The notes under the pieces: generated by a model | Told to the model about the DNA's origin: nothing | The model's database searches: none | Seen by the model: only the letters and a program-made list of their open reading frames with translations | Shown here: piece by piece, positions 21,951 to 34,501 of the stretch | How the letters are laid out: each line of letters starts with the position of its first letter | Numbering within the stretch: the first letter of the stretch is position 1 | Made by a program: the position numbers and the translations under genes | Assembly (NCBI RefSeq): GCF_002303985.1 | Contig: NW_019167926.1 | Coordinates: forward strand, 3,864,206 to 3,928,205 | Direction of reading: 5' to 3' | Length of the DNA stretch: 64,000 nucleotides | Source of the DNA: Durio zibethinus | Taxonomy: Eukaryota > Streptophyta > Magnoliopsida > Malvales > Malvaceae

Positions 21951-23480
21951 AAGTCTATTTTTTCCCTTGACCTATCTTTTTTAACTTTAGAATAATATTT
22001 TTATTTATGTGGTTTTATGAATATTGTTGTAATGAGTTCAGTTCAATGTCAACTTCTAGCACTATTAATGTGATTAAACCTTAATCATTTATAGTATGTT
22101 AATCTTTCATTTATTTTAGATGCTTTTATGATGTGCTTCAACTACTCAAGTGATATTTTATATTTATGTTTTATAGGATATGCTACTAGAGATGTTTTCA
22201 AAAAAAGATGAAATTAGATTTCAAATTACCACATTCTAAAAGATACTGATAGGTACTTATAAGTGTCAGTATATCTTATGGCTATACTAACAATTAATTA
22301 GTATATTATAGATTGTCTGTAAATGACAGCAATTTTTTGTTCCTTGTTTTTTACAAGCATGGAAGAATAGTTTAAAAGGGTCATTTTTTAGACAATTGTA
22401 ATGATTAAAACTTAAGTACTAAGACAATGTAATGATTAAAACTTAAGTATTATGTTATTTATTTGATTAATTAAAATATTTTTATTTATTTAATTCAATT
22501 TTTTGAAAAAAAAAAACTTCACAAAAGAACTCCTTAAAATCCCAAGCAAGAACTCTACAAGTTGTAACTATATTAATGGTGGTAATAGCTAGAGGCTCAC
22601 CATCATGATCTAATGCCTGCTCTAGTTTAACTGTTGATTGGTAACTAGTAAACCAAATGATTTTGTAATTTAAGAGTATCTCATCCTGGATATTGCATAT
22701 GGATCCAAATGTTTTTGTAAATTGTTGATAGAGAGGAAAGTATTACGATTCAAATATAAAAGTTCTTAATTTCCAATTTATGGCATTATGGTTCCAAGTT
22801 TTGATAACCCATATAACTTAAGCTAAACCAAAATGCATCTTTTTGGAAGATGCCATACTTTCACTAGGTATTCCAACTTTTGAATTTTAACTAACTTTCT
22901 AGTAAAGTGAGGTACTAGTTCATTGGTGCCATATGTTAGTGTCATCACTACATACCTCATCCATGCAGTTAATTTTGTAAAGAATGAAGAGTAATGGAGT
23001 TACCTACATCACGTTACCCTTTTCATTTAGTTACTTTATTTTTTTCTCTTTTCTTCTCATAATTTTTTCTTCCTTTTTCCTTCAATGTAAAATCTATTTT
23101 TTCTCTTTTTTTTTTAAATTTTTTCCTTTTTTCATATTAATCAATACTAAACATCACTCTTTTTGTTTTTTCCCATTCACCATAATTTGTAATCATACTT
23201 TAAATTTACCTAATACTTCAATTATTTTTTTAACAAAAATATTATTTTCATTTTTTTTATGAATTTTTACCAAAACAGAGAATTTTGTCTTTTTTGTTTA
23301 TAAAAAAATTAAGATATGGTGGGAAAATAATGGGTAAGTGAGAAAAGTAAAAGATTTCACATAAGTGTCAAAGGTTGAGGAAAAGGAAGGAAAAATAGAA
23401 GATAGGTTGTTTAGTTAGAGGAATGAGCAAAAGAAAGTGAGAAAAAGAGTGAAAACGAAAAAAAATAAATAAAAGGATTA
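21951..23480. other. AT-rich stretch with a pyrimidine-rich block
   Basis: Positions 22984-23262 form a T/C-rich tract that gives a Phe-rich 92-codon frame with no recognisable domain. 23330-23560 is its purine-rich counterpart (GAAAAAGAGTGAAAACG-like). The pair might be ends of an unrecognised element. No gene supported. Confidence 0.35.
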
Positions 23481-25085
23481 GGAAGCAAATAAGGGAGAAA
23501 TCAAAAGAAAAAAACAAAATGAAAGACAAGTAGGAAGAAGAGAAAGGGGAGAAAAGGAATAATATTGGGTTTCAATCATGCCCTCACACCAATCTGGTAA
23601 TTGTTGAGGCAAATCAACTTTTTCTATAGCCCAATATGATGGAGGTCAAATGTCTATCACTAGATGATGTTTCCAAGGAAAAAAAAGAAAATAAATATGA
23701 TAACAAGATAAAAAAAACAATTCTTATTTTTTTTAAATGAAACAATGACTATAAGTATGATTTAGTTTATTTTTTCTATATTTGCTTTTTTATCCAATCT
23801 TTGTTTAATTTATTTTGCATTTATTATTTTATTTTTAATTAGATTTACTAAAAGTATTTTTGTTTGATATGTTGAACTATTTTTCTTCAAAAAAAAGGGA
23901 TTTAAATACTTAGTTTATACATACAAATATAATAAATCAGGATAGAACCTAAAAAATCTTATAGTTAAATGGAAGTCTTTGTCTATAAATTGTAATTCTC
24001 TTTTAATTTAGTATAAGATATTTGTGTTTTTTGCTTTAAGAGAAAAGGCATCCACTTATTATTAGAATACTCGATTTAGCTTAATCATGCCTTTGATGCG
24101 TAATATAAAGAATATCATTGCTTTGGGGTAAAAAAGACATAGTTATTAACCAATCAATACCAACTATTTAGATTAAATAAAGTTCACATTAAATAGGTTT
24201 TGATCATCAAAACAATGTTCTTCTATTTTTTTTAATTTGAAATATAGAAAATCTTTCAATGCTCATAGTATGATCTATAGACCAAGTACTTGAATCCCTT
24301 CTCCTCATCTCGAGAAAAAAATTGTGACTTAACTTACATAATTATTTCTTTCAATCTTTAGTGTCGCCTTCCAATAGGACGCATGCAATGTAGGGTCGAA
24401 ACCTTAATAAGGCCATTGTTGAAAAGCTAATAAGAATTATTCTGCAAAGGATATTGATAATATATTACTTTTTGCTGATAGTCAAGGTACCCTTACATTT
24501 AAGTTAATTTCTATGAAATTAAACTCCCACTTAAAAGGTTAAAACAAATTGGCTCTTCAATTACTATTGAAAAGTTATGTCATATATATATATATGTGCA
24601 TGTATATAAGTTGTTGAATTGTTTCAAAATAATTTGTTATTCTTCATTGTAATTGTAGAGTTTTATTGTAATGTAGGTTTTGAACATGATTTAAAAGGCA
24701 TTAAAGGTATGTTTTAGTACCTAAGGTATTAATTGCAATTTTAACAAGGAAAAAATTAGATCTTACTTCAAATAAGTGCTTTGATCATGTTGGTTCATAG
24801 TATTACATTTATTTCTTTACAACAACCTGATATTAATGCTAGAGACTCATAGTGTTAAATCAATTTCTTTATATCAAGCTCCCGTAACTCATGTGTTTTA
24901 GTTTGATTTTGATGGTAACTATTTTTAATTATAGTTTTATAAACTATTTTTTCTATTTTAATCCAAATTATGATTATCAATTGGATTTTGTGAATTTTTT
25001 TTTATGAAATTTATATATGTGAGTTATGAGTTATCAATTAAAAAAATCAATACTTAAAAAAGAAATATATGTGAATAATTATGTA
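23480..25085. repeat. Dispersed repeat A, copy 1
   Basis: About 1.6 kb, collinear and in the same orientation as 54085-55690. Both start with GGGAGAAATCAAAAG and contain GGTTTCAATCA, CACTAGATGATG, AAACTCCCACTTAAAAGG and the GTTTTAGTTTGATTTTGATGG stretch. The copies are diverged by substitutions and small indels. No protein domain was recognised, so the family is unknown. Confidence 0.85.
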
Positions 25086-25109
25086 TTTTTTTGTTATTTT
25101 ATTTTTATG

Positions 25110-25997
25110 TTATGAAGCATAATTCTAAATACTAAGAATGATATGTGAATATAAGAATACCAAATTCAATTCTATAATGTACCTATTTGGGTAGTTATAG
25201 TAGATAAATGGAAGCATCATTAATTCTTGAAGAGACTAGGTCTTTCTTTTCACTATTATCCTACTAACGGCTCTCAATAAGTAGATACCGTTGCTTAGAA
25301 ATAAAGAAGGGAACTTAGCCAATTTATATTAAAACCCTAAAAACCTCATAATCAAAGGTTTACTAGGCCAAAGGCCAACACAATTGCTAAACCACATCAA
25401 CCCAATAAGATATGCAAAACCCATACATAAGTGATCATACTTAACTATTTGGACTCACATGCTTATCTCGTATTAAGACTAGATTTATCAACTTATTTTA
25501 TAAAACTATAAAATCACTAATTAATAATAAGTCACTTCCTGAAAAATTCTAACATTATTCCATTTAGGCAATATTAGTTAGGTTATTTTATTTTAAGAAA
25601 ACATAATTTAGAAAACAAGACTCTAAGTTAGCTATCTTTACTTTGATGTGACCATAGCTTTAAAAACAATTTAGCTCTTAAGACAACATTCTAATGATCC
25701 TACCCAATAAAACTATCTACTATCGAATCATGACAGCTATTATGTCCTTTATTGACATATGACCAATCCATTGTTATAAGTACTAATGACTCTATCGATA
25801 AAGGATCTTAGTGTGTCGTGTAGCAAGAAAATAACACCCAAATGTAATCTCAGTGTGTTATTTTCATTATCAACCCTTTTGTTGATTTATCTAAACTTGC
25901 TAACAAATCTTCATGACATCCAAATGTGCTTGTATGTCTCATCTTTATCTTCAAGGTTACTTGCTGATATTATTTATGAGATATACACAAATGACAT
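25110..25997 (-). repeat. Dispersed repeat B, copy 1, LTR-like
   Basis: 25110-25560 matches 53690-54085 collinearly (AATACCAAATTCAATTCTAT; AGCCAATTTATATTAAAA; TAAAACTATAAAATCAC). Read on the minus strand it holds a TATA-like TAATATAAATTGGC followed by a leader-like stretch, as in the U3-R-U5 of an LTR. 25560-25997 has no partner at the other locus. No TG/CA ends or target duplication could be assigned. Confidence 0.5.
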
Positions 25998-27855
25998 TGT
26001 CATAACGTTTTAGATCCATAGACCTACCACTAGACATGGATTACAGGAGTCATCACCAATCTTTTTTAGTTAAGGTGTGATTGACCACCTGATCGAATCT
26101 GTCCTATTTAAAGAGGAGTTTTAAAATGGACTTAAGTATCTTTAAATAGTATATTTTGATCTACGAAATCAGATTTTAGGTTCGAAAGTATAGTTACGCG
26201 TAAAGAAGGTTATAGCAGCCTCATAGCGTCTATTCAAAGGATGGTACCAGTTTGATTTTAAATAATCTAAGCCTTAAATATGTTTATATTTTACCAAAAT
26301 ATTTAATATTAAAAATTAATCCTAAAATTACCCTAGTAGTTTGGTAGTAATTTAAGATAATTTTCTTACCTTAGGAGTATTCATGGAGACTAGTGTCCCA
26401 CCTTGAAAAGGTTTCTTGTCAGATTTATTAATATATTTTATTCAAAAAAATTAGTAAAGTCCTCCAATAGTTTAGTAAGATTTACTTTAAGGTAGATCTC
26501 CTAATAGTTTGGTGAGATTTTATTTGAAAATATTTATAAAAAAATTTATTCATTTGAGAAAATTCATTGAATCTTTCAATAATTTGATAAGATTTAATTT
26601 AGGAAGCAATCTTCCAATAGTTTGGAGGATAAAAAATTATTTTTTATTTTTTATTTATTTATGAAATTTTTTAATAGTTTGGTAGATTCCATAAATTTAT
26701 TTGAAAAGATTTTTTTCTTTTTTTTTATTATTTTTTTAAAAAATAAAAATAAAAAATATTAAAATATTTAACAAATAATAAATTACTCAGTAAAAATAAA
26801 TAAATAATAAAAGTTAATCAAATTAATAAAAAAACTAAAAATAAAATAGTAAAAAAATTCAAAATATAAAATAATAAAAAAAAAACTTGCATTTGATCGA
26901 GTTAAAGTACAGGTTGGCACACAGGTCAACAAGTCACGGGTGGGTCTAGAACCCTCTAAATGCTGCCATTTTGGGTTGCTATAAGAGCCAACTTTCCCTA
27001 TTTTTCTTCAGAAGCTCTATGTTCTCTCTCTATCGCTAACCTAAAAATTCTTTGACTTCTCTCTTAAAATAACCCAAAAATTCAATCAAAAACTGAAATC
27101 ATCATCGATTTATGGAAAAGTTACTATAATACCACTGAAAAATTCAAACCTCATTGGAAAATTCAGCCGAAAAATTTAAAGTTCATCCCGAAAACCCAAT
27201 TTTTTCAGAAAAATACCAAAAATTCTCAAAATTTTTCTAGATTTTTCAGATCCCTTTGGAAAACTCCTAGAATTTCAATCTTAACCCTAGAAATCCAAAA
27301 CCAAAAATGAAATTCTCAAAAAATTTAAAATCAAAATCCCAAAAACCTTATTGCACAAAAACCCTTTTTTAGAGTTGCAACAACCAAGATTTTTCTCACC
27401 CATTCACCTTGTGTCTATTCAATCGAACATTGTTCAATTTATGTAATCCTTAAGAGAATATTTAAGAAACAGACAGAACCAATCTAGACTTGAACTTAAG
27501 ATTGAATTTTGTCCGAGCATGATTTAGGGCCTAGGTTCTTATCGATTTTTATAGATTGAATTGAAAGCCTTTTGATTTGATTCTGCATTAAGACCATTGA
27601 CCATGCAAGATTGAATCTGATTTTAGTTTCCTTATTCAATTAAAAATCAGGAAGAAAAGGAAAGAAAAATAGAAAATAAAAATAAAAATAAAAATAAAAA
27701 TAAAAACAACAACAACAATAATAACAAGATAATATAATATAATAATATAAAAACTATAATATAATAATATAATGATAATAATAATATATGATAATATAAT
27801 ACTAATAATAATAAAATAATAAAAAATAAAAAATGACCCCAATTAATCCCGGACA
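25998..27855 (-). repeat. 3' LTR of the Tat-lineage element
   Basis: On the plus strand it begins TGTCATAACG and ends CCCGGACA, so TGTC/GACA ends are intact. It pairs with 32643-34501. It holds short unit repeats (CCAATAGTTTGGTGAGATTT-like, 26450-26700) and AT microsatellites (27675-27830). A plus-strand TATAAGAG (26980) is followed by a CT-rich tract. Confidence 0.88.
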
Positions 27856-27872
27856 TAGATGCCCCTCTTTGC
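27856..27872 (-). other. Polypurine tract of the Tat-lineage element
   Basis: Minus-strand AAAGAGGGGCATCTA directly abuts the TGTCCGGG start of the 3' LTR. This is the site where plus-strand DNA synthesis would be primed. Confidence 0.75.
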
Positions 27873-27942
27873 ATATCCCTATTAGACAAGTATGATGCAA
27901 AGACTTCGATATCCATTTTATTTCAAGAGTCAATTTAGTAAG

Positions 27943-28595
27943 CAAAAATGACTGAGACTGAGCCGTAGTCAGTCAACAAGTAGAAATGACCAGGACTAAA
28001 CTGTAAGTCAAGAAAATGATTTGACTAAGTCAAGATCAAATGATCGAGATTGAACCATAAGTTTAAGAAAATGATCTGGACTGAGCCAATATTGAACGAT
28101 CGGGACTGAATCGTGAGTTAAAAAAATGATTTGGACTGTGCCAAGAATGAATGATCGAGATTGAACCACAAGTTAAGAAAATAATTTGGACTGAGCTAAA
28201 ATCAAGCGACTAGGATTGAACCACAAGTTTGAAAAATGATCTGGACTGAGCCATGATCGAATGATTGAGACTAAGCTACAAGTCTAAAAAATGATCTGGA
28301 CTGAGCCAAGATCGAGCAACTTAGATTAAACCATAAGTCTAAAAAATGATTTAGACTGAACCAATATTGAATGACCAGGACTGAGCCAAAAGTCTAAAAA
28401 AATGATCTGGACTGAGCTAAGATTGAATGACCAGAACTGAATCACAAGTTAAAAAAATGATTTAGATTAAGTCAAGATTAAGCACCAAGGATTGAATTGC
28501 AAGTCTAAAAAATGATCTGAACTAAGCTAAAATCTAATGATCGAGATTGAGTCGCGAGTTAAAAAAATAATCTGAACTGAGCTGAGATAAAAAAT
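27943..28595. repeat. About 12 tandem copies of a 55-bp unit in the Tat 3' UTR
   Basis: Each unit reads roughly ATGATCTGGACTGAGCCAAG followed by a GATTGAACCACAAGTC-like part and an A-run. The copies are strongly diverged. The position, between the coding region and the 3' LTR, is where Tat/Ogre elements typically carry hypervariable tandem repeats. Confidence 0.85.
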
Positions 28596-28599
28596 GAGT

Positions 28600-30107
28600 G
28601 ATAAATGATAATGCAATAATGCAAATGCATGTCCTATCTAGGATGCAAATGTAGATGTAATGTAAACACAATGTATGTAAGGTAGATGCCATAAAATTCT
28701 AATCGAGGTAATAAGATTCTCAGGACTCCACCATTATTTTTAAGCTTCACGGTATTAACAATCTCAGAGCAAATTTGGTCAACTGATCTATGTCATTCTC
28801 TTTATATGGTTACAACTTACAAGTCATGTTAACCAATCTCTTATTGAATTCATTATTAGGTCACCTGCGTCCCTTTATTTGCCCATTTTTAAATTATTTT
28901 CTCAAGCTTCTTTCATTAATCTCATCTTGGATTTCTTTCAAAAGAATGGAATAGTTTGTGCAAACATTGTCATTCATTTATTTATCATAATTCAAATTAA
29001 TGATAGACATAAAACATTTCTTTGATTCATTTAGGGGATGTATATTTGGTAAGGAAAAAGAAAAATGGCTCTTTATTATCAAGAAGAAATATGGTCAACA
29101 ACAAATCAAAGGTGAACAAAATGTTCAAAAGAGGTATTAACATCCAAAATAAGGATTGTTCAGATAATTTTGAACTTCAACTTAGAATTCTCTTTCAAAA
29201 ACACATTCTATCAATATCCTCAGTCTTTAAGTTAATCATCCTCATTCCTGAGACCCTCATATGATGTTATTTTTCTAAGTTTTCATCTTTATTTAAATCA
29301 CCTTTTCGGTTTTCAGTTTAAGTATTCCTTTTTTCTTTTTTTTTTATTTTTTTATTTTTTGCACACTTCTTTCTTATCTTTTATTTTCATTCTTTTTTCC
29401 TTTGATCATTGAATGACACTTTGATCAAAGTTCTAAACAATCCAATAGCAAATCTGCCTTAATTCAATTTATAATTCTTTAATTTGCATATTCACATTCG
29501 ATCAAAATGGACTTTCAAGGGAAGTAATGTAGGCTATGGTAAAGGGTTATAAAAAAAATGGATAAAATAGACCTAAATTGTATTTGAAAGGTTATCAAAC
29601 CAAAGATCATTTTTTTCCATATGGGGCACCCTAGCATTTTGTCTCATCAATTTCTCTTTCATTTTTTTCTTTTTTTTTCTTTCATTATTTTTCAAGAAAA
29701 ACATGATATCACTAAGCATAAACAAGTTTCTCAAACTTTTCCCCTAGTGTAAGAGTGATCCTTGGTTAGGGTTTCTAAAAAAAAAAATTCAAAAGGCTCA
29801 AACAAGATAAGAAAAGATAATTTAATCCTTTTTTCTAAGGATAGAAGAAAGATGACCATTTCTCATTTCGAATATAAGTACTCTTAATGAAAAATATTTA
29901 TTGATTAAAAGCAAACTTATGAATGAATAATTACAAAAATCATGTGTTGCATCACTTTCGAAACTTTTCACCAGATTTATCTTTTTTTTATTTAGCAGTC
30001 CCAATGAATCAACAATCTTCGTCTATCAATCAAATCATCATGAATGATGTTTTCAAAATTGAATCCTAAATTATCGTCTTGACTAACTGAATATTCATTA
30101 TTTGAAA
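28600..30107. other. Non-coding interior of the Tat element where pol is missing
   Basis: AT-rich sequence with T runs (29335-29355; 29660-29680). Open frames at 29022-29264 and 29822-30004 have no retroelement domain. A complete Tat element would have protease, RT, RNase H and integrase here. Confidence 0.5.
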
Positions 30108-31950
30108 TTAAAAAATGGATATGAAAAAAATGTATAAAAAGGTAAAAATAAATAATGAATATTCACACAAAAGAGGAATGTTATGAAAATGCATCAAATC
30201 TGTCACTTTTATTATAATGATGAAAATAAGATGAAATTTAAGTACATAAAAAAAATTCATATTCTCAAGAAATCTTAAAAGATAATCAGTTTCAATCAGC
30301 TTCCCTAAAATCATGCCTCTAGGTGATTGCGTAAAGGGCCTTTGTAGATATTAAACTGCCCTGATTCATTAAAGTTCATCAAGCTTGCTCAAATCAAACT
30401 TTGTACCTTATGCTTAAAAGTAAAGTTGGTTTCTATGGAGTGACCACATTCCCATTATGGTAGTCATATGTAGCATTAACATTGTACCATTTAGGATAGG
30501 TTGGCTTTAATGGTTCTAAAAAGACTAGGATACTAGGTCATTCTTGACCAATGCGAGCTCTTTTTGACTATCCCTAGATCTTTCTAAACCACTTACTTGA
30601 TTATTAAACTTTGGGACTAATGTAGTAACAGGATTAAGCCCATATGCTGGTGCTTGAAAAACTAGTGGATGAGAACTTAGAGTGATGTTATTTATGGTTA
30701 TGAAATAAGGCTAGTAAGGAACTTGTGCAACATTATTAGCTGTTGGATAGTAAGTAGGATGAACATATGATGGATATAGATCATAACTTTTGGATCATTA
30801 CCCTTCGAAACCCACTGTTTGGGCTTCATCATCTTCTTTTTTAGGCATCCCACCTTTATTTGCACTGTTAGTCTTTTCCTTCTTAAGCTTACCACTCTTA
30901 ATAGCATTTTTAATAATATCTCATAAAATCACCATATCAATAAATTTTTTATTGCATTCCCTATCATTTTTTCATAATAGGACGATTTCAAAGTGCTCAC
31001 AAACAAAATTGTCATTTTTTTTCAATTAAGGGTGGTTAGACTTGAGCAGCTGTATCTTGCCACCTCTGAACATATTCTTTGAATGATTCTATCACATTTT
31101 TTCCATACTTTGCAAAAAAAGGCAATTAAGAGCCATATCTATAATATAACAGTATTGGTTGATGAAAGAACGGTTCAAATCTTTTATGATCGTTTGTAAG
31201 TCTTGTCCAATTAAACATGTTACTTTACAGTAGAACCAGTTAAATTCTCTTAGAATACATGTATAAGTAGCTTCTCATTATTGGTGTAGGCTGCTATATT
31301 TTGACAATAAATGGTTACATGAGTTATTGGACATTTCGTATCACTATACTTTTCAAACTTTAAAACTTTAAATTTTAGAAGAATCATAACATCTGGGACC
31401 AAACAAACGCTGACAGCATCCATTGAGCCATAAAAATCTATTCCTTCAACAATTTGCAACATCTTATCTAGCATGTTCATATTGTAATTTACTTTTAAAT
31501 CTTCCAAAGCCTCAACCATTTTCAATTTCTTTTTTGGGATGTTCAAATTAAAAACTTGGACAGGTTTAAAAGCCTTTTCATCAAAGGCAAAGTTGTTTTA
31601 GCTTTGGACAATCCCTTTATTGGGTGCAAGATGTATTTTTGAATAAGTATAGCCTGTCGAAAGTACAAACTATTATGATGGAAAACTTGAAGTGGATTCG
31701 GCTTCATATAAACCATAACTCGGAGGCTATAGAGGATCAGCAATGTCATGTGAAACATCTTCTTCTATCATTTTTCCTTTATTCAACCTGCCTAATGCCT
31801 CAAGGATTTTGCTTAGTTATCATTTAATCTCTTCTTGAGCCTTTTCTAATTTTTCAACATAGTTAACATTAACTTGTTCCATTTTTCTAGCTTGGGCCTA
31901 GGTGTATTACTGGTGTTGAGCTATCCTTGACCTTGATTTTTCATAATTAT
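30108..31950 (-). pseudogene. Tat-lineage gag pseudogene
   Basis: Read on the minus strand from about 31950, it has an N-terminal coiled part with stops (KLEKWNKLMLTM). The conserved Tat capsid core follows at 31250-31546: GIDFYGSMDAVSVCLVPDV, FKVLKFEKYSDTKCP and YCQNIAAYTNNEKLLIHVF. Next are DLNRSFINQYCYIIDMA, then EKEMTILFVSTLKSSYYEKM (about 31010-30950). A short GKLIETDYLLRF-like tail lies at 30108-30314. Several stops and frameshifts break it. The intact protein would form the capsid of the retrotransposon particle in the cytoplasm. Confidence 0.8.
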
Positions 31951-32621
31951 GGTGCAAATTTGGAATGATATTTATGGAACCATCAGATTATGCATGAAAA
32001 TGAATGTAAAAAAAAATTTATGAAATTCAATCTGCATTAATATGCAATCTAAATATATGTTTATGAATATGCACAAAAAATAAAAAAAATAAGAAAATCG
32101 ATTAGTCACCTCAATAGAAAATACAAAATAAAGACTATAAAACAAGAAAATAACAACATGACCATAAATTTTAGGTTAACTATAGAAGGTGGAAAGACAT
32201 AGCTCTATTTATGGTTAGGCTCTTAAAGTTAACTATATGCAGTTTGGATTACTTCTAAAAGGTTCTCAAATTATTCTTTACATCATTGTCCATCACAAAC
32301 TAGTAAGCTACCCTAATCTTTGCCCATCATAGGTTATAAACGGAAAGGTTTCAATTTGAGTAGAAGTGTTTCATAGGCCTAAGTGGAGATATGAAATCTC
32401 ATAAAGGTATAGGTACTTCACTCTCTCATAAGGATAAAGCTCGAGTGGAGAGCTTTATGTTATGCACATGCAAATGAATGACAAATATATACAATAAATA
32501 AATGAATAACTAAGCAAATATAAGCAATAAAAAGAAATAAATAGAAAAGAAAGAAAATAATCTCAAATTTATTAAGCAAAGCTTGGATGATAAGAAATCG
32601 TTTACTGACTTTAATCTCGAT

Positions 32622-32640
32622 GTCCCAGCGGAGTCGCCAA
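32622..32640 (-). other. Primer-binding site of the Tat-lineage element
   Basis: Minus-strand TTGGCGACTCCGCTGGGAC lies two bases inside the right LTR. This is the tRNA-primed start site of the kind seen in Tat/Ogre elements (thought complementary to tRNA-Arg). Confidence 0.75.
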
Positions 32641-32642
32641 AC

Positions 32643-34501
32643 TATCATAACATTTAGATCATGGACATGTCGCTAAACATGGATTAAAAGAGTCACCATC
32701 AATCTTTTTTTATTAATGTGTGATTGGTCACCTGATCGAATTTATCTCATTTAAAGAGGAGTTCCAAGATTGACTTAAGTATCTTTAAATAATAGATTAT
32801 GATCCACAAAATTAAATTTTAGGTTTAAGAGTACGGTTACGAGTAAAGAAGGTTATAGCACTCTCACAGTGCCTATCTAAAGGATGGTAACATTTTGATT
32901 TCAAATAATCCAAGCCTTAAATATATTTATATTTTACCAAAATACTTAATATTGAAAATTAATCCTAAAATAACCCTAATAGTTTGGTAGCAATTTAAGA
33001 TAATTCTCTCACATCATGAGTATTCATGAAGACTAGTGTCTCACCTTGAAAAGACTCTATCATTGGATTTAATAATATATTTTATTAAAAAAAAATTAGT
33101 AAAGTTTTTCAATAGTTTGGTAAGATTTACTTTAAGGTAGATTTTTCAATAGTTTGGTGAGATTTTATTTGAAAATATTTATAAAAAAATTATTCATTTC
33201 AGAAATTTCAGTAAATCTCTCAATAGTTTGATAAGATTTAATTTAGGAAACAATCTTCCAATGGTTTGGAAGATAAAAAATTATTTTTTTATTTTTTATT
33301 TATTTATGAAATTTTTCATAGATTCCATAAATGTATTTGAAAAGATTTTGTCTTTTATTATTTTATTATTTTTTAAAAAATAAAAATAAAATTTTATAAA
33401 ATATTTAACAAATAATAAATTACTTAGTAAAAATAAATAAATAATAAAAGTTAGTAAAATTAATTAAAAAATTATAAATAAAATAGTAAAAAATTTCAAA
33501 ATAGAAAATAAATAAAAATAAAATCAAAAAATAAAAACTTGCGATCGGGTTAGGTCGAAGCAAGGGTCAACACACGGGTCAACGGGTTACACGCGAATCT
33601 GGGACCCTCTAAACACTATCATTTTGGATGGCTATAAAAGCCAACCTTCCCCATTTTTTCTTAAAAACTCTTTTTTTTATTTCTCTCTAATCCAAAAATT
33701 CTCTGACTTTTCCTTAAAATAACCCAAAAATAAAAAATTTTCATCAGTTTCTAGAAAAGTCATCGGAATACCACCAAAAAATTCAAACCTTTCTAGAAAA
33801 TTCAACTAAAAAATTCAAATTTCATCCCAAAAACCCAGTTTTTTGGGAGAAATCCCTAAAATTCTCAAATTTTTTTAGATTTCTCCAGATCCATTCAGAA
33901 AACTCCCAGAATTTCAATCTTAACCTCATAAATCCAAAACCAAATCCGAAATTCTAAAAATATTTAAAATCAAAATCCCAAAAACCTTACTGATTAGAAA
34001 CCCTTTTCCAGAGTTGCAAGAACTAGATTTTCTCATCCATTCATCTTTTTTTTATTCAATCAAACATTGTTCAATTTATACTCATCCTTAAAAGAATCTT
34101 TAGAAAACGGATAGAACCAATCCAAGCTCGAATCCTAGGATTGAGTTTTGCCCGAGCTGGATTTAGAGCTTAGGTTCTTGTTGATTTTTTTGAATTGAAT
34201 TGAAAACCTTTTGATTTGATTCTGCATTAAAACCATTGACCATGCAAGATTGAATCTGATTTTAGTTTCCCTATCCAATTGAGAGTCAAGAAGAAAAGGA
34301 AAGAATAAAGGAAAGAAAATAAAAATTTAAAAATTAAAAAAAAATAATATAATAATAATAAGATAATATAATATAATAATATACAAACCATAATATAATA
34401 ATATAATAATATAATGATAATAATATAATATACTATAATATAATATTAATAGTAATAAAATGATAATAAATAAAAAAAATAACCCCAATTAATCTCGAAC
34501 A
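32643..34501 (-). repeat. 5' LTR of the Tat-lineage element
   Basis: Collinear with 25998-27855 over its full length. It begins TATCATAAC on the plus strand (one base changed from TGTCATAAC) and ends CTCGAACA. It carries plus-strand TATAAAAG at 33633-33640 and the same AT microsatellites near its right end. Confidence 0.88.

Larger units (their letters stand above)
25998..34501 (-). mobile_element. Tat-lineage Ty3/gypsy element, gag-only, non-autonomous
   Basis: Direct repeats of about 1.86 kb (25998-27855 and 32643-34501) bound a 4.8-kb interior. On the minus strand a primer-binding site, TGGCGACTCCGCTGGGA, sits next to the right LTR. A polypurine tract, AAAGAGGGGCATCTA, sits next to the left LTR. 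Both are of the kind I know from Tat/Ogre elements. The interior has decayed gag but no protease, RT, RNase H or integrase; instead a 12-copy tandem repeat lies before the 3' LTR. The outer 5-mers (GACAT left, TAAAT right) do not match, so the target duplication is lost or one edge is altered. It would depend on enzymes of a full Tat element, if it was ever mobile in this form. Confidence 0.88.

Noticed and set aside
22984..23262. 92-codon Phe-rich frame as a membrane protein
   Set aside because: A product of a pyrimidine-rich low-complexity tract with no conserved features.
27636..27916. Two overlapping Ile/Leu/Tyr-rich minus-strand frames as membrane peptides
   Set aside because: They translate AT microsatellites inside the Tat 3' LTR.
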